64,000 bases of DNA, from positions 19,615 through 83,614 of the forward strand of contig JAZRVE010000062.1 in the NCBI GenBank assembly GCA_045598975.1, written 5' to 3'. This DNA is from UMGS882 sp045598975. GTDB taxonomy: Bacteria > Bacillota > Clostridia > Oscillospirales > CAG-382. Of this stretch, positions 42,136 to 50,421 are shown piece by piece. The notes beneath the pieces are model-generated. The model had not been told where the DNA came from. It was given only the letters and a program-made list of their open reading frames with translations, and searched no databases. Numbering within the stretch: the first letter of the stretch is position 1; every line of letters starts with the position of its first letter. The position numbers and the translations under genes are program-made.

Positions 42136-43209
42136 ATGAAATTGGTTTTTTATATTGACTGCATGGGACTCGGCGGTGCGCAGAGGGTCATGAAAAATTT
42201 ACTGGACTATTTTTCCGCTTGCAACGACGTGATCCTTGTTAATGATTACGCACCGTCTGTCGGCATCGAAGAATATGAAATATCCGACCGGGTAAAACGG
42301 ATATGCCTGAATGAAAAATGCAAGTCTCCGGAAAGACCCGGCAATCGGGAACGGATCTCGTTGCTCCGAAAAATCTTAATCAATGAAGAGCCGGACGTCG
42401 CCGTGTCTTTTTTGGGACCGCCGAATTACAGGCTGCTGCTTGCGTCAACGGGATTAAAAATCAAAACCGTTGTCTCGGTTCGCAATGATCCGAATAAAGA
42501 GTACGGAACCGGCATCCGGAGGATGTTTGCCGACATGCTGTTCTGTCTTGCCGACGGAGTGGTATTCCAGACGGAAGACGCCGCTTCGTATTTTTCGGAA
42601 AGCGTTCGCAAAAAATCCGTTGTGATATTTAATCCCGTATCGTCCGATTTCTATGAGAAAAAACGGAACGGATCGGGAAAAGAAATCATCGCGGTCGGAA
42701 GACTGCACCCACAGAAGAATCCGCGGCTGCTTTTAGAGGCTTTTATTAAAATCGCAGATAAAATACCGCAGTATTCATTGGGATATTACGGAGACGGCGG
42801 GTTAAGACCGATATTGGAGGCGAGGACCGAAGAGGCGGGGCTGTCTGATCGGATCCGATTTTACGGCAGATGTACCGATATGCCGGGGATCATGGAAAAA
42901 GCCGGAATATTTGTGCTATGTTCGGACTATGAGGGGATGCCGAATGCGCTGATGGAAGCAATGGCGTCCGGGATGCCGGTCATCGCCACGGATTGCCCTT
43001 GCGGCGGTCCGCGGGCACTGATTCGTGATAAAAATGAGGGGCTTCTTATTCCGATGAACGACGTTGAGGCTCTCTCGAAAGCAATTCTGGAATTGGCGTC
43101 AGACGATCAAAAGCGCGCGGATATCGGGAAAAACGCATCGATCAGAGCTCTTGACTTTTCACCGGATATCATTATGAAACAATGGGAAGCTTTTATTTCA
43201 AAACGGTAA
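42136..43209 (+). CDS. Glycosyltransferase GT4
   Basis: 357 residues. It begins LVFYIDCMGLGGAQRVMKNL (acceptor-side glycine-rich loop) and the donor domain has IIAVGRLHPQKNPRLLLEAF, RIRFYGRCTDMPGIMEKAGI and LCSDYEGMPNALMEAMASGM with the E-x7-E pair, then MPVIATDCPCGGPRALI. The last block is characteristic of GalNAc/GlcNAc-type GT4 enzymes such as PglJ/PglH and EpsD, so a HexNAc donor is possible. It starts 14 bases after the previous stop. Confidence 0.87.
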   Translation: MKLVFYIDCMGLGGAQRVMKNLLDYFSACNDVILVNDYAPSVGIEEYEISDRVKRICLNEKCKSPERPGNRERISLLRKILINEEPDVAVSFLGPPNYRLLLASTGLKIKTVVSVRNDPNKEYGTGIRRMFADMLFCLADGVVFQTEDAASYFSESVRKKSVVIFNPVSSDFYEKKRNGSGKEIIAVGRLHPQKNPRLLLEAFIKIADKIPQYSLGYYGDGGLRPILEARTEEAGLSDRIRFYGRCTDMPGIMEKAGIFVLCSDYEGMPNALMEAMASGMPVIATDCPCGGPRALIRDKNEGLLIPMNDVEALSKAILELASDDQKRADIGKNASIRALDFSPDIIMKQWEAFISKR

Positions 43210-43242
43210 CGAGGGGATGTTTCCCGAAAGGAGGGGAAAAAG

Positions 43243-44448
43243 ATGTCAAACGAAATGAAAAACAAAATTACATTATCAAATGTCGACTATATGGCAATTA
43301 TCTTTTCGGTCATGATAATAGCAAACAATACGTTTGAAATGGATGCGGTATTATACGTCTTTCCGAAGATGCTGATGTTCCTGTTCTTTGCCGTCATGTC
43401 CGTATTCGTTGTTCTGAATATAAAAAATAAAGAACCGTTAAACTGTAAAAATCTGATTTTTCCCGTCCTCTTTTTTGCCTGGGAATCGCTGTCCTTGATC
43501 TGGTCGGCGGACAGAGCGTATTCCTTGTTCCGTTGGGAAACGCAGGCACAGCTTTTTCTCCTGTTTTTGTTCGTATATTACTACATGAGAACAAATGGCT
43601 CGGTGAAGACGTTTCTCGTTGCTACCTATCTGTCGGGATATGCCTTACTCATCTATACGGTTTCCCGATACGGGCTTGCAAACATTTTCACTCTTGTTTC
43701 GGACGCCGACAGACTGGGAGGAGAGATCAACAATGCCAATACATACGGCATGTTTTTTGCAAGTGCGGTGCTTGTCGCGTTTTACTTTATCACGCAGAAG
43801 AAGAGCAAACTTCATATCGTAAGTATCGTGTTGTTCTCGTATTTTGCACTGGCAAGCGGCTCGAAAAAGGCGGCGGTTATGATCCTTGCGGGAATCGTCG
43901 GAATCAGTGTGCTTGCGTACGGAATCAAGCGGATGTGGAAACTATTATTGGTTTTGGCATTGCTGATTGCAATAATTCTTGTTGTCATCAACATGAATCT
44001 GTTTCCTTCCCTTGTTGAAAGGCTTACTTCTTTTCTTGCCGGTGAATTGAATGCGGGCGACAGTGTCAGAGAAATATTCAGAGAAACAGGGCTCGAATTG
44101 ATTACGAAAAGACCGTTGTTCGGATACGGGCTTGCCGTCTTTGCCAAAGTGACCGGTATCGGAACATATTCACATGACAATTTCATTGAGATCTGCGTGA
44201 GTTCCGGGATTGTCGGCTTGCTTTTGTATTATATCCCCTGGTTTTATTCCGCGTTGGTTTTGCTGAAAGACTTTTTCGAAAAAAAAGGCGATAGCTTGAT
44301 TCTGTTCATGTTTGTGATCCTGTATATCGTCATGGGGGTCGGAAACGTTCAGTATGAATCGAGAGATGTATGGATCTTTCTGGCAGTTGTATTGGCGGTA
44401 ATAGATAAAGAAAAACAGGCGGCAGAAGCAGAGGGGTATGCATTATGA
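43243..44448 (+). CDS. wzy: O-antigen polymerase/ligase-type membrane protein, capsule polymerase
   Basis: 401 residues with about ten to twelve membrane helices. The extracytoplasmic loop between residues 265 and 300 (AGDSVREIFRETGLELITKR followed by PLFGYGLAVF and YSHDNFIEICVSSGIVG) is the Wzy_C-type signature: it has the Arg and His residues thought to be catalytic. It probably joins repeat units outside the membrane. The name wzy is a functional label. AAAGGAGG precedes the ATG. Its stop overlaps the TupA-like gene by 4 bases, which ties polymer formation to the ligase gene. Confidence 0.82.
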   Translation: MSNEMKNKITLSNVDYMAIIFSVMIIANNTFEMDAVLYVFPKMLMFLFFAVMSVFVVLNIKNKEPLNCKNLIFPVLFFAWESLSLIWSADRAYSLFRWETQAQLFLLFLFVYYYMRTNGSVKTFLVATYLSGYALLIYTVSRYGLANIFTLVSDADRLGGEINNANTYGMFFASAVLVAFYFITQKKSKLHIVSIVLFSYFALASGSKKAAVMILAGIVGISVLAYGIKRMWKLLLVLALLIAIILVVINMNLFPSLVERLTSFLAGELNAGDSVREIFRETGLELITKRPLFGYGLAVFAKVTGIGTYSHDNFIEICVSSGIVGLLLYYIPWFYSALVLLKDFFEKKGDSLILFMFVILYIVMGVGNVQYESRDVWIFLAVVLAVIDKEKQAAEAEGYAL

Positions 44449-45350
44449 GCAAGCTTGCGATGGGGTTTTATATGTTGGCTGCCGGAGGACACTTCAAATG
44501 GCTGCCGGATAAGACATTTTTGAAAATACAGTACCGGCTGAACATGCATAAAAAACTGAATCTCGAAAATCCGAAGACCTTTACGGAAAAACTGCAATGG
44601 ATGAAAATATACGACAGAAATCCGGATTATATTCCGATGGTCGACAAGTATGCCGTAAAAGAGTATGTTGCCGAAAAAATCGGTGAGGAGTATATCATAC
44701 CGACTTTGGGCGTTTGGGATCGTTTTGACGAGATTGATTTTGACAAGCTGCCGGACATGTTCGTTCTGAAATGTACGCACGACAGCGGAAGCATCGTGAT
44801 CTGCAAGGATAAAAAAACTTTTAACATGGATGCGGCACGAAGAAAAATCAATGCGCATCTGAAAGCGAATCAATATGATGCCTTCCGAGAATGGCCGTAT
44901 AAAGACGTAAAGCCGAGAATTATCGCCGAACCGTATCTTGAAGATACCGAAACAAAAGAACTCAGAGATTATAAACTGTATACGTTTAACGGCACGGTGA
45001 AAATCATAGGCGTTTATACAGGAAGAAAAAGCTCTGCGGGAACATGCACGGATTTTTTCGATGAAAACTATCAACATTTGCCGTTTGTGTGGGTATATCC
45101 CAAAGCAAAGCGTGTCCCCGAAAAGCCCGATCGATTTGAAGAAATGAAGACGCTTGCGGAAAAACTTGCCCGTGGGATACCGCAGGTGAGAGTTGATTTT
45201 TATGAGGTTGACGGCAAAGTCCTTTTCGGGGAAATGACATTTTTCACCAGCGCCGGAGTCGTACCGTTTGAGTCGGAAGAATGGGACGAAAAACTCGGGC
45301 AGATGTGGGATTTGACAGGTCATAACGACACACAGACAAAACAGATATAA
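44445..45350 (+). CDS. TupA-like ATP-grasp protein
   Basis: 301 residues. It resembles TupA-like ATP-grasp proteins (Pfam PF14305 by recollection), named after TupA of teichuronopeptide synthesis in alkaliphilic Bacillus. Typical blocks are NLENPKTFTEKLQWMKIYDR, VDKYAVKEYVAEKIGEEYII with PTLGVWD, FVLKCTHDSGSIVICKD (ATP-binding Lys and loop), ELRDYKLYTFNG and VRVDFYEVDGKVLFGEMTFF (metal-binding Asp, Glu). TupA-type proteins are believed to couple amino acids such as glutamate to uronic-acid chains. Its presence beside three further ATP-grasp genes and uronate synthesis is the best hint of a peptide-decorated capsule. Confidence 0.87.
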   Translation: MSKLAMGFYMLAAGGHFKWLPDKTFLKIQYRLNMHKKLNLENPKTFTEKLQWMKIYDRNPDYIPMVDKYAVKEYVAEKIGEEYIIPTLGVWDRFDEIDFDKLPDMFVLKCTHDSGSIVICKDKKTFNMDAARRKINAHLKANQYDAFREWPYKDVKPRIIAEPYLEDTETKELRDYKLYTFNGTVKIIGVYTGRKSSAGTCTDFFDENYQHLPFVWVYPKAKRVPEKPDRFEEMKTLAEKLARGIPQVRVDFYEVDGKVLFGEMTFFTSAGVVPFESEEWDEKLGQMWDLTGHNDTQTKQI

Positions 45351-45470
45351 GACAGCAGAACAAGAGCCGCTATTGAATGAGGGAGATTATGCTTGAAGAT
45401 TCTGACTGTTAAGCAAGAAATCACGTAAGAAATAGGCAATATTATCCGGTATTAAGGTGGCGTGAAAACC

Positions 45471-46517
45471 ATGAAATTGCTCAGTATTCTGATTCCCGTA
45501 TATAATGCGGAAAGATTTATTAGACCCCTGCTGGAAAACCTTCTGCGTCAGGTCGACGAAAGATGCGAGATCATTTTGCTTAACGACGGCTCAACGGATC
45601 ACAGCCTTTCGATTTGCGAAGAATTTCAAAGAGAAAACAGAGGCTCGATCCGGCTTATCACAAGAGAAAACAGAGGGGCAGTGAAGTCGCGCAGGGACTT
45701 GCTTGAAGCATCAGATGGGGAATGGATCTGGATCATAGATTCAGACGATAATGTGACAGCCGATGCCGTGTCTTCTCTGATGAGTATTCTTGAAACGACG
45801 GATTGCGATATGATCCTTTTTGATATGTTTTTTAAATTATGTGGGCAGATGTTCGGAAAAAATCAGTTGCCCTATGACGATAACACGGTATTTACAGGTG
45901 ATAACAAGCATTTGTTATATGTAAAATTGGTTGAGGGGACGATAAACAATCTTTGGAATAAGGTGTTCCGAAGAAGCACGGTTGATTTTGAAAAGGATTA
46001 TACACCGTTTTATGATGTGCGCAACGGTGAGGACTGTCTTCAAGTGCTTCCGATTCTCACTGCTGCAAAAAAAATCCTCTACATGAAAAAAGCGCTGTAT
46101 ATCTATGAGATCGGCAACCCGGACAGTGTAACACATACATTCAGCGAAAAAATGTATACTTCATTGCTGAAAGTGTGGAAAGAACAAAGAACGTATGTTA
46201 TTCTCTGGGGGCTTTGGGAGGAGTATTCACGTCTATACTATACTAAGTGTGCCAATTCAGCTTGCAGACTTCTGTCTTTCTATGTTTTGTCGGAGCTGAT
46301 TGCCGATAGGGATATTCAGGCATTTTTTGATAAAGTACTGAGCGATGATGTGTTCGGAGAAAGTATCAGACTGTGTAAAACAACACTTTCACAGAAAAAT
46401 TATATGTTGATAAAGGCGCTGAAAAAAGGAAATATCAAAAGTGCTTGCCGCATAATCAATTTTACGGACAAAATCAGAAAGATTCGCAATAAATTCAGAA
46501 AAGGGTTACACATATAA
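45471..46517 (+). CDS. Glycosyltransferase GT2
   Basis: 348 residues. GT-A fold: LLSILIPVYNAERFIRPLLE at the N-terminus, EIILLNDGSTDHS (first Asp), ITRENRGAVKSRRDLLEAS and the DxD-like WIIDSDDN that binds the metal and nucleotide sugar. An inverting enzyme. The C-terminal part (from about residue 215) has no clear family features. The ATG at 45471 is preferred: AAGGTGG lies 10 bases before it, whereas GTG 45462 is too close. The 120-base gap before it holds no gene I can support. Ends on a TAATG overlap with the flippase. Confidence 0.87.
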   Translation: MKLLSILIPVYNAERFIRPLLENLLRQVDERCEIILLNDGSTDHSLSICEEFQRENRGSIRLITRENRGAVKSRRDLLEASDGEWIWIIDSDDNVTADAVSSLMSILETTDCDMILFDMFFKLCGQMFGKNQLPYDDNTVFTGDNKHLLYVKLVEGTINNLWNKVFRRSTVDFEKDYTPFYDVRNGEDCLQVLPILTAAKKILYMKKALYIYEIGNPDSVTHTFSEKMYTSLLKVWKEQRTYVILWGLWEEYSRLYYTKCANSACRLLSFYVLSELIADRDIQAFFDKVLSDDVFGESIRLCKTTLSQKNYMLIKALKKGNIKSACRIINFTDKIRKIRNKFRKGLHI

Positions 46518-48022
46518 TGACAGACAGACGCGAGAAGCAGGTAAAATACAGTATATATATGTCATTGATCGGCAAGGCGGTTACGGTAATTGTGGGAATC
46601 ATCGTTCCCAGGCTGTTTCTGTCACGCTTTGGCTCAGAGGTGTATGGTGCGACGAACTCGATCAATCAGTTCCTCGCGTTTATCACCATTCTGGAAGGCG
46701 GCGTAGGCGGAGTTGCCCGTGCGGCGCTGTATAAGCCCCTTGCCGAAAACGATATGGGCAAAACCGGCGAAATAATGACGGAAATAAAACACTATTTCAG
46801 AACAATCGGTTTTATTTTCGCGGCGTATGTCGTAGTGTTGGCGTCGGGCTTTCAAAAAATCTCCCGTATTGAGGCACTGGATTGGATATCTACGTTTTGG
46901 CTTGTGATCGTAATCAGTATTTCCGGCTTTGCACAGTATTTTATCGGAATATCCAACAGATTGTTGATGCAGGCATCTCGAAGGCATTATATTTCAAGCT
47001 TTATCGATATCAGCGGTATTATTGTGCAAGCGATCGTGACCGTCCTTTTGATCCGTGCGGGATGCGGTATCATTACGGTAGAATTATTCATCGCATTTGT
47101 TTGCACTTTGAGACCGATTTTGTTATGGCTTTATGTAAAAAAGAGTTTTGATCTGAAAAAGACCGCACGCAATAAAAATGCTCTTGAAAACAAATGGACC
47201 GGCATGGGACAACATCTTGCCTTTTTCCTGCATAACCAGACGGACGTTGCCGTATTGACACTTTTGGGCAATTTGCTGTTGGTGGCGGTATATTCCGTAT
47301 ATGCTATGGCGATCAACGCAATACAGAACATCGTTTTATCTTTCTCGACCGGAATGGAAGCGCTGTTCGGTGATATGTATGCCAAGAAAGAGTATGAGTT
47401 GCTGAACAAGACCTTCAACGAATATGAGACATTGATATCCTGCATAACAACGGTACTGTTTTCGACGACAATTGTTTTGCTCACGCCGTTCGTAAGAATA
47501 TATACAAGCGGTATCACGGATGCGGATTATTATCAACCGCTGTTCGGCATTGTCCTTGCGATCGCTTCTGTCTTATATTGTTTGAGAGCCCCATATCATA
47601 ATATGGTTATAGCGGCAGGACATTTCAAGGAAACCCGATGGGCATCATATGGCGAGGCGGTCATCAATTTGTTGCTTTCAATCCTTCTCGTAATGAAGTT
47701 CGGACTTGTCGGCGTTGCGATCGGAACCGTTTGCGCAACGGCGTTTCGCCTTATATTCTACGTGTTCTATCTGTCAAAAAATATCCTTAACAGAAGCGTC
47801 GGTTTATGGCTGAAAAGGACGGTCGTCAACGCCGTCGTGATGATAATCATAATCTTTTTGGGTAATCTCGCAACAAGTCATATGGAAATAGACAATTATT
47901 TGTATTGGGCTCTGACGGGTGTAATAACAGTCGGTATTGCCGCGGCGGTCACAATGATCGGTAATTTCTGTTTCTATAAGAATGACACTATACGGGTGTT
48001 AAAACATATCATTTCAAAATAA
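46517..48022 (+). CDS. wzx: Polysaccharide flippase, MOP/Wzx family
   Basis: 501 residues with about 12-14 membrane helices spread from residue 12 to 490. The N-terminal block YSIYMSLIGKAVTVIVGIIV with PRLFLSRFGSEVYGATNSIN is the usual start of Wzx/PST exporters, which flip undecaprenyl-diphosphate-linked repeat units to the outer face. The name wzx is a functional label. TAATG coupling with the GT2 gene. Polymerase, flippase and chain-length kinase are all present, so this is a Wzx/Wzy-type pathway. Confidence 0.88.
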   Translation: MTDRREKQVKYSIYMSLIGKAVTVIVGIIVPRLFLSRFGSEVYGATNSINQFLAFITILEGGVGGVARAALYKPLAENDMGKTGEIMTEIKHYFRTIGFIFAAYVVVLASGFQKISRIEALDWISTFWLVIVISISGFAQYFIGISNRLLMQASRRHYISSFIDISGIIVQAIVTVLLIRAGCGIITVELFIAFVCTLRPILLWLYVKKSFDLKKTARNKNALENKWTGMGQHLAFFLHNQTDVAVLTLLGNLLLVAVYSVYAMAINAIQNIVLSFSTGMEALFGDMYAKKEYELLNKTFNEYETLISCITTVLFSTTIVLLTPFVRIYTSGITDADYYQPLFGIVLAIASVLYCLRAPYHNMVIAAGHFKETRWASYGEAVINLLLSILLVMKFGLVGVAIGTVCATAFRLIFYVFYLSKNILNRSVGLWLKRTVVNAVVMIIIIFLGNLATSHMEIDNYLYWALTGVITVGIAAAVTMIGNFCFYKNDTIRVLKHIISK

Positions 48023-48070
48023 TTTTTGCAAAAAAGCTTTTCCGAAAAAGAAAAAAGGAGATTTCGTCAA

Positions 48071-49639
48071 ATGAATTCAGCAAAAAAAACAGACAAAACC
48101 ATGGTGGATGTGCATCGTATACTGAAAGCACTGTGGAAAAAGAAGATTCTGATAGTTGTGGTGTCAGTATTGTGTGCGATAATCATGGTAGTAGGCGTTG
48201 CGGTGTTCTCAACGCCGAAATATCGGGCAGACATTCTTGTATATGTCAATAACCATGCCGTTTCCGTCGGGGGCACGGCTATCAGTTTCAGCACGGGAGA
48301 TCTGACGGCGGCAAGAGCTCTTCTTGACACATACATCGTTGCGCTGAAATCAAGAAAATCGTTGGATGCCATTATTGAAAAGGCTGACCTGCCTTATACG
48401 AGAAGACAGCTTTCAAGCATGATTTCGGCGGGCTCGGTAAACAAAACCGAGTGTTTTACCGTTGCTGTCACAGCCGGCGATCCGGAAGAGGCACGGATCA
48501 TTGCGAATACAGTGGCGGAGGTTTTGCCGGAGGTACTGTCAAACACAATTGAAGGAAGCTCGGTCAAAGTTCTCGACTATGCGATCGCGCCACAGAACAA
48601 GGTCGATCCGGGGTATACAACTTTTGCCGAAATCGGTTTTATTATCGGATTCATTCTGATCGCTCTTATCGTTACCGTAAAAGAAATCCTGAATGATAAA
48701 ATTCACGGGGAAGACACGCTGACCGAGATGTCCGATACCGTTCCGGTCCTTGCCACGATTCCGCACAAAGGGATGAAGGGCAGTTATTCCAAATACGGGT
48801 ACGGTCATAAGAATAAGGAAAACGGCAGTTCGCATAAGAGTAAGAGCAAGTTCTTCGATGAAGCTACGGCTATATGCGGCGACCTTGATTTTTCCCAGAC
48901 CGAGGCATACAATCTGCTTCAAACAAGTGTGCAGTACAGCTTTGAAAATGATGGCTGTAAAGTTATCGGCATCACCAGCTCGGAAAGAAATGAAGGAAAG
49001 AGTACACTTGCCGTTAACCTTGCCTATTCGCTTTCGGCTGACAAGAAAAAGGTACTTCTTCTTGATGGTGATATGCGTCTGCCGACCATCGCAAAGAAAT
49101 TGGGACTTGAATCCACGCCCGGACTCAGTGATTATCTGACCGGAAAAGTACAGAATGACGACGGCATACAGCACAGCCAAAAGGCGCCGTCCATGTCGGT
49201 CATTTGTTCGGGCGTCGTACCGCCCAATCCGTTCCGACTGATCGGCTCGGCAAGTATGGAAAGATTGTTGGATTCACTCAGAGAAGCATATGATTATATT
49301 ATCGTCGATCTTCCTCCGGTCAATATCGTTTCCGATCCGCTTTCCGTTGCCCGATATCTTGACGGATTTATCATCGTTGCCCGCGGCGAATACTCGACCA
49401 GACAGGGCGTTGCGGATGTTGTCAAGAAACTTGAAGTCGTAAAGGCGAATATTCTCGGTTTTGTTGTGAACGGCGACGGTTCGTCTTCGGAAAATAAGTA
49501 CGGCAAATATGGCAAACACGGAAAATATGCGGCCTCGGACGGGGACTATGAAAGCCATTATGAGCGTTCCGCAAAGAAAGCCGCCGACCGCACGGTTTCA
49601 CCGGAATCATCCGGCAGTGATACAACGAAAAAATCATGA
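48071..49639 (+). CDS. Polysaccharide co-polymerase fused to BY-kinase (CpsC-CpsD fusion)
   Basis: 522 residues. The N-terminal Wzz/CpsC-like part has two membrane helices (about 33-56 and 180-203) around an extracellular domain; the C-terminal half is a bacterial tyrosine kinase. Walker A is SSERNEGKST (Lys310), Walker A' LLLDGDMRLPT, Walker B YDYIIVDLPP. The tail is rich in Tyr (NKYGKYGKHGKY, then DYESHYERS), the autophosphorylation cluster. In Bacillota CpsC and CpsD are usually separate proteins; the fusion is like Wzc of Proteobacteria. A second basic/Gly-Tyr stretch (SKYGYGHKNKENGSSHKSKS) links the two halves. It sets polymer length with the CpsB phosphatase that follows. Confidence 0.92.
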   Translation: MNSAKKTDKTMVDVHRILKALWKKKILIVVVSVLCAIIMVVGVAVFSTPKYRADILVYVNNHAVSVGGTAISFSTGDLTAARALLDTYIVALKSRKSLDAIIEKADLPYTRRQLSSMISAGSVNKTECFTVAVTAGDPEEARIIANTVAEVLPEVLSNTIEGSSVKVLDYAIAPQNKVDPGYTTFAEIGFIIGFILIALIVTVKEILNDKIHGEDTLTEMSDTVPVLATIPHKGMKGSYSKYGYGHKNKENGSSHKSKSKFFDEATAICGDLDFSQTEAYNLLQTSVQYSFENDGCKVIGITSSERNEGKSTLAVNLAYSLSADKKKVLLLDGDMRLPTIAKKLGLESTPGLSDYLTGKVQNDDGIQHSQKAPSMSVICSGVVPPNPFRLIGSASMERLLDSLREAYDYIIVDLPPVNIVSDPLSVARYLDGFIIVARGEYSTRQGVADVVKKLEVVKANILGFVVNGDGSSSENKYGKYGKHGKYAASDGDYESHYERSAKKAADRTVSPESSGSDTTKKS

Positions 49640-50337
49640 CGGAAGAAAAATGTACGGTCGATATCCATACGCATATTTTGCCTCAAATGGATGACGGTGC
49701 TTCTTCTTTGGAAGAGAGCTTACAGCTTGCAGGCGAATTATCAAAGCAGGGGATTACCGTCATAGCGGCAACACCGCACTTCTACGCCGACAGAGAGAAT
49801 CCGTCCGATTTCTTTGACAGAAGACGGAAAGCCGTATCTTTACTTGCCGACAAGCTTGACAAAGGCGTAACGGTTTTGCCGGGAGCGGAGGTTTACTATT
49901 ATCAGGGGATCAGCAGAACGGAGCGGCTGCCGGAATTTGCGATCGGGCAGACGGATCTGCTGCTGCTCGAAATGCCGTTCGGCGATTGGACGCGGTCTGT
50001 GATAAACGAAGTCTGTTCCATTCAGAGAGAGAGAAAATTGCAGGTCGTTATAGCCCATATCGACAGATATATGAGCCAAAAGAACGTGGACAATATTGAG
50101 GATATGATTAGCCTCGGCATGCTGTTTCAGATCAACGCAAGCGCATTCCTTGATAAAAAGCGGAAAAATGCGGCACTTGCCATGCTGAAAAACAGAATTG
50201 TCCACTTTGTCGCTTCCGATTGCCACAACATGACGGCAAGACCGCCTAAACTTCGTGATGCGTATGAAGTGATCGAAAAGAAACTCGGAAGTGACTCCGT
50301 GAAATGGCTCTGCGAGCAATCGGAATTATATTTTTAG
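49636..50337 (+). CDS. cpsB: CpsB/YwqE-type tyrosine-protein phosphatase
   Basis: 233 residues, PHP-fold manganese phosphatase that dephosphorylates the BY-kinase. DIHTHILPQMDDGA (His11, His13 ligands and the DDGA signature), IAATPHFYADRENP, PGAEVYYYQGI, VVIAHIDRYM and the final FVASDCHNM are all in place. It overlaps the kinase gene by 4 bases. In Streptococcus capsule loci cpsB lies near the promoter end, whereas here it closes the operon. A terminator follows. Confidence 0.93.
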   Translation: MTEEKCTVDIHTHILPQMDDGASSLEESLQLAGELSKQGITVIAATPHFYADRENPSDFFDRRRKAVSLLADKLDKGVTVLPGAEVYYYQGISRTERLPEFAIGQTDLLLLEMPFGDWTRSVINEVCSIQRERKLQVVIAHIDRYMSQKNVDNIEDMISLGMLFQINASAFLDKKRKNAALAMLKNRIVHFVASDCHNMTARPPKLRDAYEVIEKKLGSDSVKWLCEQSELYF

Positions 50338-50380
50338 GCAGTTCGTCGTAGCCCGCATTTTGCGAAAGCCGATCAAGAAA

Positions 50381-50418
50381 AAAACCTCCTCTTTCATTTT
50401 TGAAAGAAGAGGTTTTTT
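50381..50418. terminator. Bidirectional terminator between capsule and GDP-fucose operons
   Basis: A 16-bp stem with one mismatch (50381-50396 with 50401-50416, loop TTTT). A-rich left and T-rich right flanks allow it to end both the plus-strand capsule operon and the minus-strand operon. Confidence 0.9.
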
Positions 50419-50421
50419 AAC

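Noticed and set aside
45351..45470. Seven-codon open frame starting MLEDSDC between the TupA-like and GT2 genes
   Set aside because: Too short, with no conservation evidence; the gap is more likely plain intergenic sequence.
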